Of a stretch of 64,000 nt of DNA, positions 8,849-17,713 are shown piece after piece. The stretch's first letter is position 1. Every line of letters begins with the position of its first letter. Position numbers and translations under genes: made by a program. The stretch spans positions 1-64,000 of the forward strand of contig NZ_JUHG01000018.1 in the NCBI RefSeq assembly GCF_000799715.1, given 5' to 3'. The notes beneath the pieces were generated by a model. That model worked only from the letters and a program-made list of their open reading frames with translations, was not told where the DNA came from and did no database searches. Origin of the DNA: Martinezella rhizogenes. GTDB taxonomy: Bacteria > Pseudomonadota > Alphaproteobacteria > Rhizobiales > Rhizobiaceae.

Positions 8849-9194
8849 GAAAACTCCAAGGCGGCAATGATGCGGCAGTGCCGCGAAGCAGGCAGCAAAG
8901 CCTAGTGTGGGGCTTCGGGCACAGCACAGAAACTGAAAAGATCGGGAAGGCACGAACATGCCTCAGTTGATTATATCAATCAGCGCTGCACGTCTGTCGC
9001 GTGCATTTTTTGCAGTGCAGCATATCGCCTCGTGCATACGTGTTCGCGCAGCCTTGCCCATCTGCCGCCTGTCCTGTTGGTCACAAGCGGCACTGATTGC
9101 TTGAAATCGCTCCCGTTGGAACCATCTGTGAAGAAGCAGGCGTGGGGGGCAGCTCCTTCCTGGGACTTAATTGGTGAGAAAACCGAGAGTATTG
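8849..9194. other. Divergent promoter region, MFS exporter / lipid kinase
   Basis: A stretch of 346 bp with no credible gene. It contains a perfect small palindrome TTGAT-TAT-ATCAA at 8967-8979, about 120 bp upstream of the MFS start, which could bind a regulator. No convincing promoter pair was identified. Confidence 0.4.
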
Positions 9195-10142
9195 ATGAAA
9201 CTGATCGGCTTTTTCAATCGCGATGGCGGCACGTTCAAAACCACGGACATGGCTGCCTACGAAAAGAAGGCGGAACAGGTTTTCCGCGATGCCGGCCATG
9301 ATTTCGAGGGCCTCGTGGTGTCGGGTGGCGAGGTGGTGGCGGCGATGGAGCGCGCGGCGCGGCGCGACGATATCGACGGTATTGTTGCCGGCGGCGGTGA
9401 CGGCACGATTTCGGCCGCGGCCTCGGTCGCCTGGAAAAACGGCGTCGCGCTTGGCGTCATTCCAGCCGGAACCATGAATCTCTTCGCGCGGTCGCTGAAG
9501 TTGCCGCTCGATATCTGGCAGGTGCTGGAGGTGCTGGCGACCGGCGAGGTCGAGCAGGTCGATATCGGCAGCGCCAATGGCCGGCCCTTCATCCATCAGT
9601 TTTCCGCCGGCCTGCATGCGCGCATGGTGCGTTACCGCAACGCCTATACCTATCGCTCGCGCATCGGCAAGATGTCGGCCAGCACCCGCGCCGCCTTCGG
9701 TGTCGTGTTCAATCCGCCGGAATTCGCCGTTGATTTTGAAGCCGAGGGCGTTCGCGAGCACCGGCATGTCTCGGCGATTTCGGTCTCCAACAACCCCTTC
9801 GGCGCAAACGCGCTGCTCTATGCCGACGATCTGCGTAGCGGTGAGCTTGGCTTCTACACGGCAAGGCCGTTGCGACCGTTGGGCGTCGCTCGGCTCGCCG
9901 TCGATATGCTGCGTGGCCGGTTCCGCGAGAATGCCGATGTCATGGTCATGCATACACGCGAAGTGCACCTGCATTTCCCGAAGCTGCGCAGCCTGGCCAA
10001 TTGCGTCATGGACGGCGAGCTACTGCCGCTGGAGCGCGATGTCACCCTCAAGCTGCATGCCGGCGAACTGAAGGTAATGATCCGGCAGGGCACGGCCGAG
10101 CGCGCTGCGGAGGAAGAGGCGATCCGCAGTGCGGCCGTCTGA
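9195..10142 (+). CDS. Diacylglycerol kinase-family lipid kinase
   Basis: A 315-residue DAGK/YegS-type lipid kinase. The catalytic motif GGGDGTISAAA is at about residues 66-76 and the PAGTMNLFAR element about 25 residues later. The C-terminal beta-sandwich domain (HVSAISVSNNPFGANALLYADD) completes the fold. It would transfer phosphate from ATP to a lipid such as diacylglycerol or a sphingoid base at the inner membrane. I took the ATG at 9195; a TTG at 9171 and a GTG at 9174 are in frame. It ends 6 bp before the convergent glutamine-synthetase-like gene. Confidence 0.88.
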   Translation: MKLIGFFNRDGGTFKTTDMAAYEKKAEQVFRDAGHDFEGLVVSGGEVVAAMERAARRDDIDGIVAGGGDGTISAAASVAWKNGVALGVIPAGTMNLFARSLKLPLDIWQVLEVLATGEVEQVDIGSANGRPFIHQFSAGLHARMVRYRNAYTYRSRIGKMSASTRAAFGVVFNPPEFAVDFEAEGVREHRHVSAISVSNNPFGANALLYADDLRSGELGFYTARPLRPLGVARLAVDMLRGRFRENADVMVMHTREVHLHFPKLRSLANCVMDGELLPLERDVTLKLHAGELKVMIRQGTAERAAEEEAIRSAAV

Positions 10143-10148
10143 AGTTCT

Positions 10149-11489
10149 TCAGAGGCGCGGCAGATAGGTCCGATAATCGAAATCGGACACGGTGCGCAGA
10201 TGAAGGATTGCCTCCTTGCGCTTCGTATCGCCATAAAGTGCCTGATACCGCTTTCCGAAAATATCGGCGATGAAGGGGGAGGCGCTGAAGCGCTCGACGG
10301 CGGTGAGGAAGTCATGCGTCAGCCGTGGTGCATCGGTCGGTACATGGCTCGGTGTGGTCTCCTGGCCGGGGTCGAGGTCGTTCTCCAGCCCGAGCAGCAT
10401 GCCACCGAGGATCGCCGCCAGCATCAGATACGGGTTGGCATCGGCGCCGGCGACGCGGTGTTCGATGCGCGCTCCCGGCCCATCCTTTTCGGGGATGCGT
10501 ATGGCGGTGCCGCGATGGCCGTAGCCCCAGGTGAGGTCCACTGGCGCAAACGAACCTGGCTGGAAGCGGCGATAGGAATTGGCATAGGGCGCGAAGACCA
10601 GCTGCGCATCCAATAGCGTCTGCAGAAGACCGGCAGAGATCGATTTCAGTTTCACCGGCTCGCCGCCCGCCGCGTCGAGAATATTGCGACCTTTGCTGTC
10701 GATGATGCTGGCATGAACATGCAGCCCGGAGCCGGCATGGTCGGTATAGGGCTTCGCCATGCAGGTCGATTTCAGGCCGTGCTTGCGCGCCGCTTGTTCG
10801 GCCACCCGCTTCAGGAGGATGCAATCGTCGGCGGCGGCCAGCGCATCCGGGCGATGCAGCAGATTGACCTCGAACTGGCCGGGGCCGAACTCCGCCGTCG
10901 TTGCATCGGCCGGCAGGCCCTGCGCCTTCGCATAGGCGCGCAGAGTTTCAAGATAGTCGCCGAGGAGATCGACGGCATCCATGTCGTAAAGCTGATAGCC
11001 GTTCGGCTCGCCGCGATACATCAGCGCCGGCGGCGGCGAGGGGGTGCCGCACTCACGCCAGTCGCCGGCGAGAAGATAGAATTCCAGCTCAGTCGCGACC
11101 ACGGGCGTCAGTCCGAGCGCCTTGTAGCGTTCGAGGACGGAGGCGAGGATCGCGCGTGGGTCCTGGAAGCTCGGGCTGCCGTCGAGCTCATGCATGGTGG
11201 CCAGCACCTGCTTCGATCCCGGCGGCGCCCAGGGCATGTCGGCGAGCGTGCGCGGATCGGCGACGCAGATGCCGTCGGGGTCGCCGATGGTCATCGACAG
11301 GCCGGTGATCTCGTCATTGTCATAGCCCCAGATATCCAGCGATTGTGTCGAGGTCGGCAGACGGACCGCGCCGGCCCAGACCTTCTTTTCCGCATCGATG
11401 GGGATCTGCTTGCCGCGTAGGCGGCCGTTCATGTCGGCGATCAGCACTTCGATGCGTGCTAGTCCCTTGGTCTCCTTGTCAGCCGCCAT
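10149..11489 (-). CDS. puuA: Gamma-glutamylpolyamine synthetase (glutamine synthetase family, PuuA-like)
   Basis: A 446-residue glutamine-synthetase-fold ligase. Diagnostic motifs are FGPGQFEVNLLH (metal-site Glu), the ATP-site element GSGLHVHASIID, and RIEHRVAGADANPYL near the C-terminus. Length and the short N-terminal domain fit the PuuA/GlnT group, which attaches glutamate to putrescine or other amines, rather than classical GlnA. It is divergent from a polyamine-type aminotransferase (82-bp gap), which strongly suggests polyamine use as carbon and nitrogen source. The exact amine cannot be fixed from sequence. Confidence 0.85.
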   Translation of the reverse strand: MAADKETKGLARIEVLIADMNGRLRGKQIPIDAEKKVWAGAVRLPTSTQSLDIWGYDNDEITGLSMTIGDPDGICVADPRTLADMPWAPPGSKQVLATMHELDGSPSFQDPRAILASVLERYKALGLTPVVATELEFYLLAGDWRECGTPSPPPALMYRGEPNGYQLYDMDAVDLLGDYLETLRAYAKAQGLPADATTAEFGPGQFEVNLLHRPDALAAADDCILLKRVAEQAARKHGLKSTCMAKPYTDHAGSGLHVHASIIDSKGRNILDAAGGEPVKLKSISAGLLQTLLDAQLVFAPYANSYRRFQPGSFAPVDLTWGYGHRGTAIRIPEKDGPGARIEHRVAGADANPYLMLAAILGGMLLGLENDLDPGQETTPSHVPTDAPRLTHDFLTAVERFSASPFIADIFGKRYQALYGDTKRKEAILHLRTVSDFDYRTYLPRL

Positions 11490-11571
11490 GCCCTTGTCAT
11501 TCCCCGATGCTCACGTCATGGTCGTAAACGATCGAAGCCAGCCTTTCAATCCGATAGGGATTCTGCAAACG

Positions 11572-12939
11572 ATGCCCGACACGTCCAGCCGCTCCAATCT
11601 CGCCGCCATCGATGCCGCTCATCATCTCCATCCCTTCGCGGACATGAAGAAGTTGAACGCCGATGGCGCGCGGATCATCCAACGCGGCCAGGGCGTCTAC
11701 ATCTTCGACAGCAACGGCAAGAAATATCTCGACGGCTTTGCCGGGCTCTGGTGCGTTAATATCGGCTATGGGCGAACGGAAATTGCCGATGCCGCCATCC
11801 GGCAGATGAACGAACTGCCCTATTACAACACCTTCTTCGGCACGACGACGACGCCTGCGACGCTACTGTCGCAGAAAGTCTGCGCCCATGCCGGCCCGCA
11901 TTTCAACCATGTCTTCTTCACCAATTCCGGCTCGGAAGCCAACGACACCTGGTTTCGCATGGCGCGCGTCTACTGGAGCGCTATCGGCCAGCCGGCGAAG
12001 AAGACCGTTATCGCCCGCAGGAACGGCTACCACGGCTCGACCGTCGCAGGCGCCAGCATGGGCGGCATGAAATACATGCACGAGCAGGGCGACCTGCCGA
12101 TCCCCGGCGTCGTCCATATTGGACAACCCTATTGGTACGGCGAAGGCGGCGAACTCTCGCCGGAGGAGTTCGGCCTCAAGGTCGCCCGCGAACTGGAAGA
12201 AAAGATTGACGAGCTGGGCGAGGATAATGTCGCCGCCTTCATCGCTGAGCCGGTGCAAGGGGCAGGCGGCGTCATCATTCCGCCCGCGACCTATTGGCCG
12301 GAAATCGCCCGCATCTGCAAGGTGAGGAACATTCTGCTCGTCTGCGACGAGGTGATCTGCGGCTTCGGAAGGCTGGGCTCCTGGTTCGGCTATCAGCATT
12401 TCGATGTCCAGCCCGATCTGGCGCCGATCGCCAAGGGCCTGTCATCGGGCTATCTGCCGATTGGCGGCGTGCTGGTCAGCGACCGCATTGCCGATGTCCT
12501 GATCAACGATGTCGGCGAGTTCAATCACGGCTTCACCTATTCCGGCCATCCGGTCTGCGCAGCCGCCGCACTGGAAAATCTCCGGATCATCGAGGACGAG
12601 CAGCTGATCGAGCGCGTCCGCGACGATATCGGTCCCTACTTCGCCAAGGTGTGGGGCGGTCTTGCGGACCATGAGATGGTGGGCGAGGCCGTCAGCATCG
12701 GGTTGATGGGCGCGCTACAGCTCGCCGCCGACAAATCCACCCGCCGCCGCTTCGAAAAGCCGGATGCGATCGGCTCGGCGGTGCGCAATCATGCCCTGAC
12801 CAACGGTCTCGTCCTGCGAGCCACCGCCGACCGCATGCTGGCCTCGCCGCCGCTGATCATCAGCCACGATCAGGTGGACGAGATGGTCCGCATCACGCGG
12901 CTGGCGCTGGATGCCGTCTGGGCGGAGGTGAGAGCGTAA
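11572..12939 (+). CDS. Class III aminotransferase, putrescine/polyamine-pyruvate type (SpuC-like)
   Basis: A 455-residue PLP enzyme. The conserved DEVICGFGRLGSWFG segment (PLP-ring Asp) and the Schiff-base lysine in APIAKGLSSGYLPIGG are clear, as is NSGSEANDTWFRM (phosphate binding). The family moves an amino group from putrescine, cadaverine or similar omega-amines to pyruvate. The ATG at 11572 has AGGGA at 11556-11560. It is divergent from the glutamylpolyamine synthetase and ends exactly against the convergent Nudix gene, with no gap between the stops. Confidence 0.87.
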   Translation: MPDTSSRSNLAAIDAAHHLHPFADMKKLNADGARIIQRGQGVYIFDSNGKKYLDGFAGLWCVNIGYGRTEIADAAIRQMNELPYYNTFFGTTTTPATLLSQKVCAHAGPHFNHVFFTNSGSEANDTWFRMARVYWSAIGQPAKKTVIARRNGYHGSTVAGASMGGMKYMHEQGDLPIPGVVHIGQPYWYGEGGELSPEEFGLKVARELEEKIDELGEDNVAAFIAEPVQGAGGVIIPPATYWPEIARICKVRNILLVCDEVICGFGRLGSWFGYQHFDVQPDLAPIAKGLSSGYLPIGGVLVSDRIADVLINDVGEFNHGFTYSGHPVCAAAALENLRIIEDEQLIERVRDDIGPYFAKVWGGLADHEMVGEAVSIGLMGALQLAADKSTRRRFEKPDAIGSAVRNHALTNGLVLRATADRMLASPPLIISHDQVDEMVRITRLALDAVWAEVRA

Positions 12940-13560
12940 TCAGCTTTCATTCGTGGGGGATGGCGCATCCCATTTGCCCGCTCTGTGCAGGGCAAGCGTC
13001 AGCGCTGCGACGTGAATGACCTGGATCATCTTGCCCTCGAGCGCTAGCCCGATGGCCTGCCGGATAGGAATGCGAACAAGGCGAATGCGTTCGGTCGGAT
13101 CGTCTGCCGGCTTTGCGGTAAGCTCGACATTGCGGGCAAGTACGATGTGGCAAAGGTTGGTGTGAGTGGCCGGATTGGCGGCAAGGCTGCCGACATATTC
13201 CCACTCGGTGGCGGATAGGCCGGTCTCTTCCCTCAACTCCCGCGCCGCCGCTTCGACCGGGCTGGTATCGCTTGCGTCCACCGCGCCGCCTGGCAGTTCC
13301 AATGCGACGACACCCAGACCGTGGCGATATTGCTGGACCAGATAGATGTTGTCCTCGGCGTCGAGCGCGACCACTTCCACCCAGTCTGGATATTCCAGCA
13401 CGTAATAGGGCGCAATCTCCACACCCTCCGCCGTGACGCAATTATCGGCCCGGACCTTCAGCCATCGGTCGTGCAGCAAATGGGTGGAGCTTTTGACCTC
13501 CCATGGTGGAAGATCGGCGGGGTCAGGCAATACGCTTGTGGGCTTTTCGGTCGGGTCCAT
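12940..13560 (-). CDS. Nudix hydrolase (ADP-sugar pyrophosphatase-like)
   Basis: A 206-residue hydrolase of nucleoside-diphosphate-linked compounds, most like ADP-ribose/NDP-sugar pyrophosphatases (upstream YLVQQYRHGLG and ELPGG elements). The Nudix box ends in AARELREETGL, so the metal-binding REXXEE core is intact. Its front half is unusual: between PGG and REL there is one extra residue, and Asp-Thr stands where the family has the first Glu. Followed after 53 bp by the end of the glycosyltransferase gene on the same strand. Physiological substrate unknown. Confidence 0.85.
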   Translation of the reverse strand: MDPTEKPTSVLPDPADLPPWEVKSSTHLLHDRWLKVRADNCVTAEGVEIAPYYVLEYPDWVEVVALDAEDNIYLVQQYRHGLGVVALELPGGAVDASDTSPVEAAARELREETGLSATEWEYVGSLAANPATHTNLCHIVLARNVELTAKPADDPTERIRLVRIPIRQAIGLALEGKMIQVIHVAALTLALHRAGKWDAPSPTNES

Positions 13561-13613
13561 GAGTGGTTCCGGCGTTGAGACGACGAGAATCGGCCTATCC
13601 GCGTGTCGGGAGC

Positions 13614-14633
13614 CTATGCTTCCTGATTGTTCCGATCGAAGATCTTGCGGACGATATAATTCGGTGACAGATCGTCACGGTAATAAATGCGCGCGATCAT
13701 CTCGGCGAGGATCCCGGTCGTGATCATCTGCACCGACGACAGCAAGAGCACGATGCCGACCAGCAGCAGCGGCCTGTTGCCGATATCGTCGCCGAAGATG
13801 AATTTGGCGATGAAGAGCCAGAGCAGCACTATTGCGGAGAGCGCTCCGAGGCCGAGGCCGAGGGAGCCGAAGAAATGGCCCGGCCGCGCCTTGTAGCGCA
13901 TGAAGAACATCACCGACAGCAGGTCGAGAATGACGCGGAAGGTCCGTGAAATCCCGTATTTCGATGTGCCGTGCTGGCGCGCATGGTGGGTAACGGCGAC
14001 TTCGCCGATGCGCGAGCTCGGCACGACACCGGCGACCCATGCCGGGATGAAGCGGTGCATCTCTCCCATCAGCTTCACTTGCTTGATGATCGTGGCGCGG
14101 TAGATTTTCAGGCTGCAGCCATAGTCGTGCAGCTTGACGCCGGTGATGCGGCCGATGAGATAATTGGCGCACCAGGAGGGGATCTTGCGCAGGAGAAGTC
14201 CGTCCTGACGGTTCTTGCGCCAGCCGACGAGCAGGTCCAATTGACGACGCTCCAGCTCCTCGACCATCGAAGGGATATCCTTCGGGTCATTCTGCAGGTC
14301 GCCGTCCATAGTGGCGATCAGCCGGCCGGTGGCGGCGTCGATGCCGGCCTGCATGGCGGCGGTCTGGCCGAAATTGCGCTGAAGCTCGACGATGCGCAGC
14401 GTCAGCCCCTCGCGCCCGAGCGAGCGGCGCGCATTGGCGAGCGTAGCGTCCGTGCTGCCGTCGTCGATCAGGATCAGTTCCCACGGCTTGGTGAAATCCA
14501 CCATGGCGGAACAGATGCGCTCGATCAGCGGTCCGACGCTTTCTTCCTCGTTAAAGACGGGCACGACCAGCGAAAGCTCAAGGGTGCTTGCCGTGTCGGC
14601 CAGGGAGAGGATCGACTCTGCCGTTGTCTGCAA
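13614..14633 (-). CDS. Family 2 glycosyltransferase, polyprenyl-phosphate type (DPM1/ArnC-like)
   Basis: A 339-residue GT-A enzyme with SLVVPVFNEEES at the start, DDGSTD (nucleotide), MDGDLQNDP (metal DxD) and two hydrophobic segments at the C-terminus (about residues 238-305). Relatives transfer a sugar from a UDP or GDP donor to undecaprenyl phosphate on the cytoplasmic face. The start codon is probably TTG at 14633: GGAG lies 8-11 bp before it and no ATG occurs in frame for over 40 codons. It is divergent, by 51 bp, from a flippase-like gene. Confidence 0.87.
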   Translation of the reverse strand: MQTTAESILSLADTASTLELSLVVPVFNEEESVGPLIERICSAMVDFTKPWELILIDDGSTDATLANARRSLGREGLTLRIVELQRNFGQTAAMQAGIDAATGRLIATMDGDLQNDPKDIPSMVEELERRQLDLLVGWRKNRQDGLLLRKIPSWCANYLIGRITGVKLHDYGCSLKIYRATIIKQVKLMGEMHRFIPAWVAGVVPSSRIGEVAVTHHARQHGTSKYGISRTFRVILDLLSVMFFMRYKARPGHFFGSLGLGLGALSAIVLLWLFIAKFIFGDDIGNRPLLLVGIVLLLSSVQMITTGILAEMIARIYYRDDLSPNYIVRKIFDRNNQEA

Positions 14634-14653
14634 CTGTTCTTTCTCCTAAAAGA

Positions 14654-14670
14654 CCGGCAGAACCTGCCGG
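14654..14670. promoter_or_regulatory. Inverted repeat in the glycosyltransferase/flippase divergent promoter
   Basis: CCGGCAG (14654-14660) and CTGCCGG (14664-14670) form a perfect 7-bp inverted repeat with a 3-bp spacer. It occupies the middle of the 51-bp gap between the two divergent starts, so one bound protein could control both. It could instead be a leader hairpin. Confidence 0.4.
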
Positions 14671-14684
14671 ACGGAGCGAGCGAC

Positions 14685-15686
14685 ATGTCCGGCGTCTGCC
14701 TCCGCTCGCGTTGGGTGCTCTACTACATGAAGACTCCGATGGTTGCCAGCCGACAGAGCTGGTTTATTCGCAACCGCATGACGCTGCTCACGCTCGCCGT
14801 CGTGCTCGCCTATGCCGCCTTCATCGAGTGGTTCTGGGGCTGGAGCTCGATCCTGGCGCAATGGGGCAAAGTCGGCGTCCTGCCCATCCTGCTGGCGCTG
14901 GCACTTTTGACCGGCACCTATTTTCTGCGCACCTGGCGCATCTACGATTATTTCCCCAGGGAAACCGGCGGCCATTTCGCGGCACTTTTCCGCGTGACGC
15001 AGGTTCACAATCTCCTCAACATCATGATGCCGTTCCGTGCGGGCGAGACCAGCTTCCCCGTGCTGATGCGCTCTGAATTCGGCATACCGCTCGCGCGCAG
15101 CACCTCGGCGCTGTTCGTCATGCGGCTGTTCGACCTGCATGCGCTGCTGGCCGCAGCCGGCATCGGCCTTGCGCTTGCCTCGCCCTATCCGGTACTTGCC
15201 TGGATAGTCTGGGTCGCCTTCCTGCTTCTGCCGGTCGCCGGCTTTGCCTTGCGCCGGCCGCTGATCCGGTTTGCCGCCAAGGTATTGCCGAAGAAGGCGC
15301 AGGGGCTGGTGCATGAGCTGGAACGGGGCTTGCCCGCCAATGCCGGTGCTTTTGCCCGCGCCTGGCTGACGACGGTGGTCAACTGGCTGGTGAAGGTCGC
15401 GGTGCTTGCCTGGGCGTTAGGCCTGATGAATGTCACGCCGCTCTCGGCCAGTTTCGGCGGCGCGCTCGGCGGCGAGCTTTCGTCGGTGCTGCCAGCGCAT
15501 GCGCCCGGCGGCGTCGGCACCTATCCGGCCGGCATCACCGCCGGCGCCATGGCCTTCGGCGCCTCGGGCGCAAAGGCGGCGATCGACAATCTGGCGCAGG
15601 CCAGCATCAACGCCCATCTCCTGATCGTGGTCTCGGCCCTGACGGGGACAGCACTTGGCCTGCTCGCCTCCAGGAAGCCCGCCTGA
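14685..15686 (+). CDS. Flippase-like integral membrane protein (LPG-synthase TM / UPF0104 family)
   Basis: A 333-residue protein with about seven to eight hydrophobic segments, matching the AglD/MprF-type lipid flippase membrane domain. It has the family PFRAGE element (about residue 115) and the AHAPGGVGTYPAGI motif near the C-terminus. It lacks any soluble synthetase domain. The ATG at 14685 has GGAG 8 bp upstream; ATG 14727 is an alternative. Beside a polyprenyl-phosphate glycosyltransferase it may move the glycosylated lipid across the inner membrane (inference). Confidence 0.8.
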   Translation: MSGVCLRSRWVLYYMKTPMVASRQSWFIRNRMTLLTLAVVLAYAAFIEWFWGWSSILAQWGKVGVLPILLALALLTGTYFLRTWRIYDYFPRETGGHFAALFRVTQVHNLLNIMMPFRAGETSFPVLMRSEFGIPLARSTSALFVMRLFDLHALLAAAGIGLALASPYPVLAWIVWVAFLLLPVAGFALRRPLIRFAAKVLPKKAQGLVHELERGLPANAGAFARAWLTTVVNWLVKVAVLAWALGLMNVTPLSASFGGALGGELSSVLPAHAPGGVGTYPAGITAGAMAFGASGAKAAIDNLAQASINAHLLIVVSALTGTALGLLASRKPA

Positions 15687-15692
15687 TCGAGC

Positions 15693-16934
15693 CTATCGCC
15701 CGGTCTTGCCGGCAAGTTCCGCCAGTCTTTTGCGCAGGAACGCTTGCTCGGGCGCCTGATGGCAAAGCGAGAGCGCGGTTTCGTAAGCTTGTCGCGCCTC
15801 GTCGTCGCGGTTGAGCTGGCGCAGGAAATCGGCTCTTGCCGCGTGGGCGAGGTGATATCTAGCCAACCGATCCTCGCCAAGCAGGCCGTCCACGATCCGC
15901 AGTCCCGCCGCTGGTCCATCGCACATCGAAACGGCGACGGCCCGATTGAGCTCGACCACCGGCGACGGATGCGCCACTAGCAACAGATCGTAAAGCGCCA
16001 CGATCCCTCGCCAGTCGGTCTGGTCCGTCGTTGCCGCGCGCGCGTGCTCGGCGGCAATTGCCGCCTGCAGCGCATAGCTGCCGACGCTTTCACCTGCCAT
16101 CGCCTCGGCCGCGAAGGCCAGTCCCTCGTGGATTTTCGTACCCTCCCAGCGCGCGCGGTCCTGATCGGCAAGCAGAATGAGATCGCCGGAGGCGCTTGCC
16201 CGTGCCGACCGCCGCGAATCCTGCAGCAGCGTCATCGCCAGCAGGCCCGCCGCCTCTGGATCGGGCAGAAGTGTCAGCAGCAGACGGCAGAGGCGAATGG
16301 CCTCGGTGGCAAGGTCGGCGCGGACGATCGTTGCTCCTGATGAAGCGGAATAGCCCTCGTTGAAGACGAGATAGATGACGTGCAGCACCTGAGCCAACCG
16401 CTCCGGCAGCTCCGTCTTTGCCGGGACTTCATAGGGAATATGGGCGGCTCGGATGCGGTTCTTGGCCCGGACGATGCGTTGGGCGACGGTCGGTGCCGGA
16501 ACGAGAAAGGCGTGGGCGATCTCTTCCGTCGTCAGACCGCAGACCTCGCGCAGCGCCATTGCCATCTGCGCTTCGGCTGGAATGAGCGGATGGCAGCAGG
16601 TGAAGACCAGCCGCAGCATATCGTCTTCGATCTCCTGGTTCTCGGTGACTTCCATCATCTCGCCCTCCGGATAGAGGCTGTCGGCAATATCGGCCCTGGA
16701 GGCGTCGAAGCGTGTGCGCCGCCGGATGTGGTCTATCGCCCGGAAACGGCCGGCCGAGACCAGCCATGCATAGGGATTGATCGGTATTGTCTCCGGCGTC
16801 CACTGCTGCGCCGCCGCCGCGAAGGCATCGTGAAGCGCCTCTTCCGCCCGGTCGAAATCGCCCAACAGACGGATCAGCGTCGCCAGCACACGGCGCGACT
16901 GGCTGCGGTAGATTTCGTCAATGATTGCGTTCAT
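15693..16934 (-). CDS. ECF-type RNA polymerase sigma factor, ECF42 group (C-terminal TPR-like extension)
   Basis: A 413-residue sigma factor. Region 2 includes LGDFDRAEEALHDAF and NPYAWLVSAGRFRAIDHIRRR; region 4 includes LREVCGLTTEEIAHAFLVPAPTVAQRIVRAK. About 200 extra C-terminal residues resemble a TPR/SnoaL-like extension with DLLLVAHPSPVVELNRAVA. This length and the company of DGPF/YCII genes are the hallmarks of ECF42, which has no anti-sigma factor; the C-terminal domain is thought to control activity. It is last of four genes in one direction, starting 10 bp after a DGPF gene stop (GTG at 16940 is an alternative start). Confidence 0.9.
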   Translation of the reverse strand: MNAIIDEIYRSQSRRVLATLIRLLGDFDRAEEALHDAFAAAAQQWTPETIPINPYAWLVSAGRFRAIDHIRRRTRFDASRADIADSLYPEGEMMEVTENQEIEDDMLRLVFTCCHPLIPAEAQMAMALREVCGLTTEEIAHAFLVPAPTVAQRIVRAKNRIRAAHIPYEVPAKTELPERLAQVLHVIYLVFNEGYSASSGATIVRADLATEAIRLCRLLLTLLPDPEAAGLLAMTLLQDSRRSARASASGDLILLADQDRARWEGTKIHEGLAFAAEAMAGESVGSYALQAAIAAEHARAATTDQTDWRGIVALYDLLLVAHPSPVVELNRAVAVSMCDGPAAGLRIVDGLLGEDRLARYHLAHAARADFLRQLNRDDEARQAYETALSLCHQAPEQAFLRKRLAELAGKTGR

Positions 16935-16944
16935 GGACACGGCG

Positions 16945-17322
16945 TCAGCGTTCCTCCGCAAGGTCTCCCCGAAGGGTCAGGATACGCACCGGACGAATCT
17001 CGATGGCACCGTAACGCGCCGAGGGAATGTGTTTGGCGATATCCGTTGCGCTATCCAGATCGGGCGCCTCGATGAGGTAGAATCCGGCCAGATGTTCCTT
17101 CGTCTCCACGAACGGCCCATCCGTCACCGAAAACGTGTCGCCATGTGGCCGGATGACGATAGATTTGTTTCGGAGTTCCAGCGCATCCGAAACGATGAGG
17201 CTGCCGTCCTGCCGCAGGCCTTCATCATAGACGAAATGCTCGCCGATCAGATGGTTCATCTCGCTTTGCGTCAGCCTTCCGTCGATGTCGACGGATGTGT
17301 AGATCAGGCATAGAAATCGCAT
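16945..17322 (-). CDS. YCII-related / DGPF-domain protein (third in operon)
   Basis: A 125-residue small alpha-beta protein carrying the signature TDGPFVETKEHLAGFYLIEA. Its function is unknown; YCII relatives have a ferredoxin-like fold and have been suggested to be small enzymes. It is the most divergent of three paralogues here (MRFLCLIYT start, where the others have M-K-F/Y-LCQVWFD). The sigma-factor ribosome site lies at its 3' end. It follows the second copy by 18 bp. Confidence 0.88.
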   Translation of the reverse strand: MRFLCLIYTSVDIDGRLTQSEMNHLIGEHFVYDEGLRQDGSLIVSDALELRNKSIVIRPHGDTFSVTDGPFVETKEHLAGFYLIEAPDLDSATDIAKHIPSARYGAIEIRPVRILTLRGDLAEER

Positions 17323-17340
17323 CACTCTCTCCCTTAGCGC

Positions 17341-17703
17341 CTATTCATTCGGAAACCGTATGTCATAGGCGGCCCTGACTTCGATCATGCCGTATCGGGC
17401 GACGGGGAAGGTGGCGGCGATGCGGGTCGCTTCGTCCATATCCTTCGCCTCGATCAGCACGAAGCCGCCGAGATGTTCCTTGATCTCGGCGAAGGGGCCG
17501 TCGGTGATGGTGGCCTCGCCCTTGCGAACCCGCACGGTCCTTGCGGTGTCCGGCTCCCGCAAGGCATTGGCGACGATGAGATGCCCGCTGTCGCGCAGCC
17601 GTTCGTCACGATCGATGGACTCATGCGTCAGCCGCCGTCCTTCTTCTTCGGTGAGGGTCGCGATCTCGGCGGTGTCGAACCAAACCTGGCAGAGAAATTT
17701 CAT
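17341..17703 (-). CDS. YCII-related / DGPF-domain protein (second in operon)
   Basis: A 120-residue protein with MKFLCQVWFD at the N-terminus and ITDGPFAEIKEHLGGFVLIEA in the centre. It is close in sequence to the first copy, so a tandem duplication is likely. I chose the Met at 17703 by alignment with its paralogues; GGAGACGACG provides the ribosome site. It lies 10 bp after the first copy, consistent with one transcript. Confidence 0.88.
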   Translation of the reverse strand: MKFLCQVWFDTAEIATLTEEEGRRLTHESIDRDERLRDSGHLIVANALREPDTARTVRVRKGEATITDGPFAEIKEHLGGFVLIEAKDMDEATRIAATFPVARYGMIEVRAAYDIRFPNE

Positions 17704-17713
17704 CGTCGTCTCC

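Noticed and set aside
9117..9144. General-stress (EcfG-type) promoter before the lipid kinase
   Set aside because: GGAAC is present, but the downstream element is CGTG rather than CGTT and the spacing is off, so the match is too weak.
13971..14684. Long open frame upstream of, and continuous with, the flippase-like gene
   Set aside because: It is the antisense of the glycosyltransferase gene; the encoded sequence is low-complexity and unlike any protein, and the flippase has its own ribosome site at 14673-14676.
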